Below are positions 7,727 to 11,725 of a stretch of DNA of 11,725 nucleotides, in pieces; position 1 is the stretch's first letter; every line of letters starts with the position of its first letter. Below the pieces are notes generated by a model, which saw only the letters and a list, made by a program, of their open reading frames with translations, was not told where the DNA came from and searched no databases. Source of the stretch: Pelagilacustribacter hypolimneticus (GTDB lineage: Bacteria; Pseudomonadota; Alphaproteobacteria; Pelagibacterales; Pelagibacteraceae); the NCBI GenBank assembly GCA_965235125.1, contig CBDDXH010000031.1, positions 1 to 11,725 of the forward strand. The letters run 5' to 3'. The position numbers and the translations under genes were made by a program.

Positions 7727-8275
7727 ATGATTCGAACTGAACCAACTCCGAATCCTGATTCGCTAAAGTTTCTATCAGAAAGAATTATTTCCGAATCTGG
7801 AACTGAAGAGTTTCAAAAAAAAGATTTAGGTAAAATCAAAAACGATTTCGTAAAGAATTTACTTAATTTAAAAGGAGTAGAGTTAATTCTTCTTTCCGAT
7901 AATTTTTTATCTGTAAAAAAAACAAAAGAGGTTTCTTGGGATGTTTTAAAACCAACTGTTATTTCACATATAAATGATTATTTTCAAACTAATGACAAAC
8001 CTATTCTTACCAAAAAAATTAAGAAGCAAGATAAAGATTTAGGTATTAACGATATTGAAGAGAGAATATTGAAAGTTCTAGACACTAAAATAAGACCAGC
8101 AGTAGCTAAAGATGGTGGGGATATTAAATTTAAATCTTTCAAGGATGGTGTTGTTCAAGTTGAGTTGCAAGGTAGTTGTTCAGGGTGTCCAAGTTCGCTT
8201 ATGACATTAAAGCAAGGCGTGCAAAATTTATTGTGTCATTACGTTGAAGAAGTAAAATCAGTAGAAGCGATTTAA
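7727..8275 (+). CDS. Nfu-type iron-sulfur cluster carrier (Nfu N-terminal plus NifU C-terminal domains)
   Basis: This 182-residue protein is of the NFU1 class, which carries [4Fe-4S] clusters to apo-enzymes in the cytoplasm. The Nfu N-terminal domain (1 to about 88) begins with the hallmark MIRTEPTPNPDSLKF. A charged linker (about 90-105) leads to the NifU-like domain (107-182) with the invariant AVAKDGGDIKF (125-135) and the cluster-binding CSGCPSS (C151, C154). Clusters in this family usually bridge two subunits through this CxxC pair. The domain order is that of eukaryotic NFU1 and alphaproteobacterial NifU-family proteins, not of NifU scaffold or E. coli NfuA, which has a degenerate A-type domain; I therefore give no symbol. 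It follows trpS by 21 bases and precedes the glucosaminidase gene by 6. Its closeness to fur, three genes on, suits an iron-related role but is not proof of co-regulation. Confidence 0.95.
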   Translation: MIRTEPTPNPDSLKFLSERIISESGTEEFQKKDLGKIKNDFVKNLLNLKGVELILLSDNFLSVKKTKEVSWDVLKPTVISHINDYFQTNDKPILTKKIKKQDKDLGINDIEERILKVLDTKIRPAVAKDGGDIKFKSFKDGVVQVELQGSCSGCPSSLMTLKQGVQNLLCHYVEEVKSVEAI

Positions 8276-8281
8276 TTTAAC

Positions 8282-9688
8282 ATGACAAAAGCATTAAGCT
8301 ATAGGCAAAAATTAATTGAATTAGCAAGTATTTATAAAATTGCAGAAGTCTCTGATAAAAGTAAAAAATTTACTACTTATGAAATAGAATTAGAACTTTT
8401 AAAAAATAATGTTCCTATACCCTCGAGGCGAGGATATATTTCTCACATAATAATCAATGAAATTTATGAACCTACCTCTAATTTCTTAAAAAAAATCTTA
8501 CCAATTAATATCAATTTAGACAAAAATATAAAAAAAATATTTGATGTAATTAATAATATTTTAATATTTATATTTTCTAGTATTTCTAATTTTTTTAAAA
8601 CGCTTACTAAAATTATCGTTGAGGGCTTAAATAATGTTTACTATTTTAAGGTTAATGAAGAAATTATTAATAAATTTATCTTAAGAAGTGTATACGCATC
8701 ATTTCTACTGTTGTTTGTTTTTGGTGGTTTCTATTTAAAAGAATATATTTCTACCCTAGATTCTTTTAAAATTTCGTTAGAAATAAAATCTGATAGAAAT
8801 AATGATAAAAATTTTGATATCTCTAAAGATTCTAGAAAGCAGTTACCAGACAAAATAGTTAAAAAACCTGAAGAAAATAAAGAAAAGGATACATTAAATA
8901 AACTTGAAGACGATTATAAATTGAATGTGTTAACCGTATTAAATTTATTTGAAGATTATGATTATAATTTAGACTTTGTAAGAGACTCTAAGCTTGTTAA
9001 ACCTATATATTTTACAAGATTACCAAATGATTTAGACACAATTAAAGGTGCTAAAAAAAAGAAAGAAACCTTTTTACAGATTATTTTGCCTTTAGTTGTT
9101 GCTGAGAATTCAAAAATTGAAAAAGATAGAAAATACTTATTTGAAATATTGAAACAGAATAAATTAAAAGAAAATCGAGACTGGCTAAACAAAAAGTACT
9201 TAGAGTATAAAGCATCTCAAGCAAATATTAATGAATTAATAGAAAAGATGGATGTTGTTCCAGTCTCCATTGCTCTTGCTCAGGCAGCAAAAGAAAGTGG
9301 ATGGGGCACTTCCAGATTTGCTTTAGAAGGAAATGCTATATATGGACAGTGGACTTGGAAGGGAGATGGTATTGAGCCTCTTTATAAAAATGATGATGAA
9401 AATCATCAAGTTCTTAAGTTTCCTATATTACGTGCTTCAGTTAAAGCTTATATTACTAATTTGAATATTCACTCTGGCTATAAAAATTTTCGAGAAAAAA
9501 GAGCTGAATTAAGAATTCAAAATAAATTATTGAATGGCGCAGACCTTGTTCATACACTTGAAAATTATGCTGAAACAGGAAAAGAATATACAAAAATATT
9601 GCTTCAAATTATTGAGCAAAATGATTTAGATGAACTTGAAACCGTAACGATAGATGATCTAAAAGAGAAAAAAGATTTAAAAATTTAG
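8282..9688 (+). CDS. Membrane-anchored Bax-like glucosaminidase with an unrecognised N-terminal region
   Basis: This 468-residue protein is predicted to cut the glycan strands of peptidoglycan. Residues 1-131 form a probable cytoplasmic region I cannot assign, with the basic stretch VPIPSRRGY (44-52) and an apolar, possibly amphipathic segment at about 85-104. One clear membrane helix follows (about 133-152), then a charged linker (165-210). The periplasmic part resembles E. coli Bax: FTRLPNDL (244-251), KKKETFLQIILPLVVAENSKI (259-279), then the glucosaminidase core (about 320-445) with SIALAQAAKESGWGTSRFA (329-347). Glu338 is the likely catalytic acid. NAIYGQWTW (351-359) is also a Bax/FlgJ-type block. 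The start at 8282 lies 6 bases after the nfu stop, so it is probably the last gene of the murJ run. Its TAG stop overlaps the TAA of the convergent deacetylase. The catalytic assignment is strong by family; substrate and role are inferred. Confidence 0.85.
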   Translation: MTKALSYRQKLIELASIYKIAEVSDKSKKFTTYEIELELLKNNVPIPSRRGYISHIIINEIYEPTSNFLKKILPININLDKNIKKIFDVINNILIFIFSSISNFFKTLTKIIVEGLNNVYYFKVNEEIINKFILRSVYASFLLLFVFGGFYLKEYISTLDSFKISLEIKSDRNNDKNFDISKDSRKQLPDKIVKKPEENKEKDTLNKLEDDYKLNVLTVLNLFEDYDYNLDFVRDSKLVKPIYFTRLPNDLDTIKGAKKKKETFLQIILPLVVAENSKIEKDRKYLFEILKQNKLKENRDWLNKKYLEYKASQANINELIEKMDVVPVSIALAQAAKESGWGTSRFALEGNAIYGQWTWKGDGIEPLYKNDDENHQVLKFPILRASVKAYITNLNIHSGYKNFREKRAELRIQNKLLNGADLVHTLENYAETGKEYTKILLQIIEQNDLDELETVTIDDLKEKKDLKI

Positions 9689-10734
9689 TTTTTAATATCA
9701 GCTATTGTAAATTGCATACCTAACCACCTCCAAGACCCATCACTTTCTTTAAGTGAACAATTCACTCTTCCTCTTTCTGTCGTAAATTTACCAATAAGTT
9801 TAATTCTAATTTTGTTATTATCTAAAAATTCAAGTTGAGATGTTCTCCACTCGTCCAATTCATTTGAAAAGCAGTTTAATGATTTTATATTTTTTAAGTC
9901 TTCAAAAAATTCAACAACAACCTTTGGCGGGTTATTTGCATCTTGAAGATATCTTTCTTCCGGTATTATGGATTTATATTTTAATGGAATAGTTTTAAGT
10001 ATTGTTTCAAATCTTTCAATTTTTCCATAGTTTTCATTGATAGGAAATCTTGGTAATTCGTAGAAGTCTTTTGTTTCATCAACTACACCTGAATGTTGAC
10101 CAAATGCATATTTAAATCCTAAATTTTTAACAATAGTTTTTAAATTATTACTGTACTCACCAAATGGATATGAAAAAAAAGATGAATTATACCCTATATT
10201 ATTTTTATAGTCAGCTGTTGCTCTATTTATATCGTTCATAATTTCATCATTTTTCATATCGACTAAATATTCATGTGAGTAGCCATGATTCCCTATATGA
10301 ACAAATTGTTCTTTAGCAATTTCTTTAATTTGATCCCAGTTCATATAACCGCGCGTTCCAACTTCACGGGTATTTATAAAAATTATAAAAGGAATTTCTT
10401 CTTTTTTTAATATTGGCCAAGCATGATCATAAAATGATTTAAAACCATCATCCACAGTTATTAAAATCTTTTTTGTATTTTTTTCGTTTAAAAGATTGTT
10501 GTCAAAATCATTTGGATTTACAAATTTAAATTGGTTTTTTTTTATTAAATTTATCTGTTCAACAAAATCAGCTAGTTTTATATTTGTAGAAGGATATTTA
10601 TTTTCATTAAAACGATGATACATAAGGACAATAATCCCTTTATCCTCTATATTATCAGACATAGATAATAGTTGGCTTGGAATCAACAAGAACAATAAGA
10701 CAATGATCAAGGATTTTTTAATAATTAGTTGCAC
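9685..10734 (-). CDS. Secreted polysaccharide deacetylase (NodB/CE4 family)
   Basis: This 349-residue protein removes N- or O-acetyl groups from a polysaccharide, probably a metal-dependent periplasmic or outer-surface enzyme. A signal peptide (1 to about 24: KK n-region, hydrophobic core, LLS) precedes GIIVLMYHRF (33-42). The CE4 motifs are TVDDGF (93-98; Asp95, Asp96), HGYSH (150-154; metal His150 and His154), SYPFGEYS (188-195), and LPRFP (227-231). The 70-100 residues after about 250 form a separate C-terminal region with two cysteines (C288, C326), a possible disulfide, and an RGRVNCS...DGSWRWLGMQF pattern; I do not recognise its fold. The start is GTG at 10734. An in-frame TGA lies two codons upstream, and the later TTG would lose the basic n-region. 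Natural substrate is unknown; peptidoglycan or an exopolysaccharide are both possible. The 5' end overlaps tsaB by 32 bases. Confidence 0.86.
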   Translation of the reverse strand: MQLIIKKSLIIVLLFLLIPSQLLSMSDNIEDKGIIVLMYHRFNENKYPSTNIKLADFVEQINLIKKNQFKFVNPNDFDNNLLNEKNTKKILITVDDGFKSFYDHAWPILKKEEIPFIIFINTREVGTRGYMNWDQIKEIAKEQFVHIGNHGYSHEYLVDMKNDEIMNDINRATADYKNNIGYNSSFFSYPFGEYSNNLKTIVKNLGFKYAFGQHSGVVDETKDFYELPRFPINENYGKIERFETILKTIPLKYKSIIPEERYLQDANNPPKVVVEFFEDLKNIKSLNCFSNELDEWRTSQLEFLDNNKIRIKLIGKFTTERGRVNCSLKESDGSWRWLGMQFTIADIKN

Positions 10735-11308
10735 AGGTCAAAATGATTTGATTGCATTAAAAATTAATAATAAGTTTTTTTTAAAAAAATTACAAACTAA
10801 TATTATTAAGTATGAAGCTTTATCAATAGTTATTTTAGATTTTATTAAAAAACATAAAGTTAAAATAGATCAAAAGTTTTCAATTATAGTAAATCTTGGT
10901 CCTGGTAGTTTTTCGGGAATTAGAATTGCTCTGGCTGCTGCTAAAGGTATTCAGTTAGTAAAAAAATTGAATCTGTATGGTTACAATGATTTTATATTAA
11001 ATGCGGCTCCTTATCTTAAAAATAATAATATTGTTTCTATAATTAAAACAAATAATTTTTATTATTTTTCAGAGAGAAAAATTGGCAAAAATTATAATTT
11101 TGCATCACCTAAAAAATTAGAATTTAGTAATTTGAAGAAAAAAAATTGTTTGATTGTTATTTCAAAAGAAATAAAAGATGATAATTTTATTAATTATGCA
11201 GATAATAAAAAAGTCTTTATTTCTAAATTTAACCTTAAAAATGTAGATATATTAATAGAAAATAATTTGTTGGAAAATAAATTGATTAAACCACTATATT
11301 TAAGCTAA
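10703..11308 (+). CDS. tsaB: tRNA threonylcarbamoyladenosine biosynthesis protein TsaB
   Basis: TsaB is the non-catalytic partner of TsaD in making t6A37 on ANN-decoding tRNAs, with TsaC and TsaE, in the cytoplasm. The assignment rests on NLGPGSFSGIRIALAAAKGI (64-83), which is the family's GPGSFTGIRIG block, and on the terminal KPLYLS, matching the usual PxYLR ending. The protein is divergent: the first strand, commonly ILAIDTS, reads FLIISCTG, and at 201 residues it is shorter than E. coli TsaB (about 230). The middle and C-terminal half (110-190) is low-complexity Lys/Asn/Ile-rich sequence. The ATG at 10703 aligns with the family start. It lies inside the divergent deacetylase gene, so its promoter must be within that coding sequence. 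fur follows by 20 bases; the rimI gene often found between tsaB and fur in alphaproteobacteria is absent. Confidence 0.88.
   Translation: MIKDFLIISCTGQNDLIALKINNKFFLKKLQTNIIKYEALSIVILDFIKKHKVKIDQKFSIIVNLGPGSFSGIRIALAAAKGIQLVKKLNLYGYNDFILNAAPYLKNNNIVSIIKTNNFYYFSERKIGKNYNFASPKKLEFSNLKKKNCLIVISKEIKDDNFINYADNKKVFISKFNLKNVDILIENNLLENKLIKPLYLS
10767..10795 (-). promoter_or_regulatory. Candidate promoter for the deacetylase gene, inside tsaB
   Basis: On the minus strand, TTGTAA (10790-10795, 4 of 6) and TATTAT (10767-10772, 5 of 6) are spaced by 17 bases, predicting a start near 10760 and a leader of about 26 bases before the GTG at 10734. Because the two genes overlap head to head, a promoter within tsaB is required; this is the best pair I see. 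Local sequence is nearly all A/T, so a chance match is quite possible. Confidence 0.27.
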
Positions 11309-11328
11309 GTTACAATTATATATATTAT

Positions 11329-11725
11329 ATGAATAGTATTGAAGAAAAATGTAAAATAAAAGGCGTTAGACTTACTGATCAAAGAAAAATAATTGCCGAA
11401 GTTATGTCTAATTCCATTAATCATCCCGATGTAGATGAGCTACATAAAAAGGTTAACCAAATTGATAAAAAAATAAGTATTGCTACTGTTTACAGAACTG
11501 TAAAATTATTTGAGGAGTCAGGAATTTTAGAAAAACATGATTTTAAAGGTGGTAAAGCCAGATATGAACAATCACCAGACGAACATCATGATCACTTAAT
11601 AGATATAAACAGTGGAGAAATTATTGAGTTTGTAGATAAAGATATAGAAATTTTACAAAATAAAGTTGCTCAAAGACTAGGTTATAAATTAGTTGACCAC
11701 AAATTAGAACTCTATGGTTCTAAAA
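11329..11725 (+). CDS. fur: Fur-family metal-responsive transcriptional repressor (3' end cut)
   Basis: The first 132 codons of a Fur-family regulator run off the right edge. The winged-helix DNA-binding domain (about 10-85) shows GVRLTDQRKIIAEVM, NHPDVDELH (31-39) and the recognition segment ISIATVYRTVKLFEESGIL. The dimerisation domain has the metal-binding HHDH (86-89) and IIEF (98-101). The zinc-binding CxxC usually following HHDHL is replaced by IDINSGE, and the only cysteine seen is Cys8. Alphaproteobacterial Fur/Mur proteins commonly lack this CxxC, so this fits the group and is not damage. It is probably an iron- or manganese-sensing repressor; the metal cannot be decided from sequence. 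The ATG is 20 bases after the tsaB stop with no clear Shine-Dalgarno. The gap is A/T-rich (TATATATATTATAT) and could hold a -10 element, but I see no convincing operator. Confidence 0.93.
   Translation, partial: MNSIEEKCKIKGVRLTDQRKIIAEVMSNSINHPDVDELHKKVNQIDKKISIATVYRTVKLFEESGILEKHDFKGGKARYEQSPDEHHDHLIDINSGEIIEFVDKDIEILQNKVAQRLGYKLVDHKLELYGSK

Noticed and set aside
1..11725. Mobile element, toxin-antitoxin, defence system, CRISPR array, tRNA or riboswitch
   Set aside because: Nearly every base is assigned to core genes with recognisable families, and no gap exceeds 67 bases; no matching repeat, structure or protein motif was seen.

Overview
The window is a dense, strongly AT-rich (roughly 70-75% by eye) stretch of bacterial core genome. 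Protein motifs point to a streamlined marine alphaproteobacterium of the SAR11/Pelagibacterales type. The evidence is: very short or negative intergenic distances, lysine/isoleucine/asparagine-rich proteins, almost no recognisable Shine-Dalgarno sequences, a penicillin-binding-protein-activator family member with the alphaproteobacterial charged helical insert, a Fur protein without the CxxC zinc site, and a malic enzyme-phosphotransacetylase fusion. The taxonomic call is an inference from these traits. No rRNA, tRNA, CRISPR, insertion sequence, phage gene or origin was seen. The largest non-coding gap is 67 bases.

Layout: (1) 1-267 is the 3' end of rdgB (nucleotide-pool cleaning), cut by the window edge. 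(2) 254-1408 on the minus strand is a secreted periplasmic-binding-fold protein of the LpoA/PBP-activator family. It is divergent from rsmI (16S rRNA 2'-O-methyltransferase), with start codons 5 bases apart. (3) rsmI overlaps a two-BON-domain lipoprotein that matches DolP (YraP). This lpoA/rsmI/dolP group recalls the E. coli rsmI-lpoA-yraN-diaA-dolP region, without yraN and diaA. (4) 2824-5106 on the minus strand is maeB. (5) After a 67-base divergent promoter region comes a co-directional run: murJ (lipid II flippase), trpS, an Nfu-type iron-sulfur carrier, and a membrane-anchored Bax-like glucosaminidase. (6) 9685-10734 on the minus strand is a secreted polysaccharide deacetylase. Its 5' end overlaps that of tsaB by 32 bases. 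(7) tsaB is followed 20 bases later by fur, cut by the right edge.

Functional theme: five of the twelve genes (PBP activator, dolP, murJ, Bax-like glucosaminidase, deacetylase) act on or near the cell envelope, mostly peptidoglycan supply and remodelling. They are interleaved with translation genes (rsmI, trpS, tsaB), Fe-S assembly (nfu) and iron regulation (fur). The main oddity is architectural: every tail-to-tail junction overlaps, two of them sharing bases of both stop codons, and two of the three head-to-head junctions leave no room for separate promoters. I found no clear undescribed system. The least explained protein segment is the roughly 130-residue N-terminal region of the Bax-like protein.
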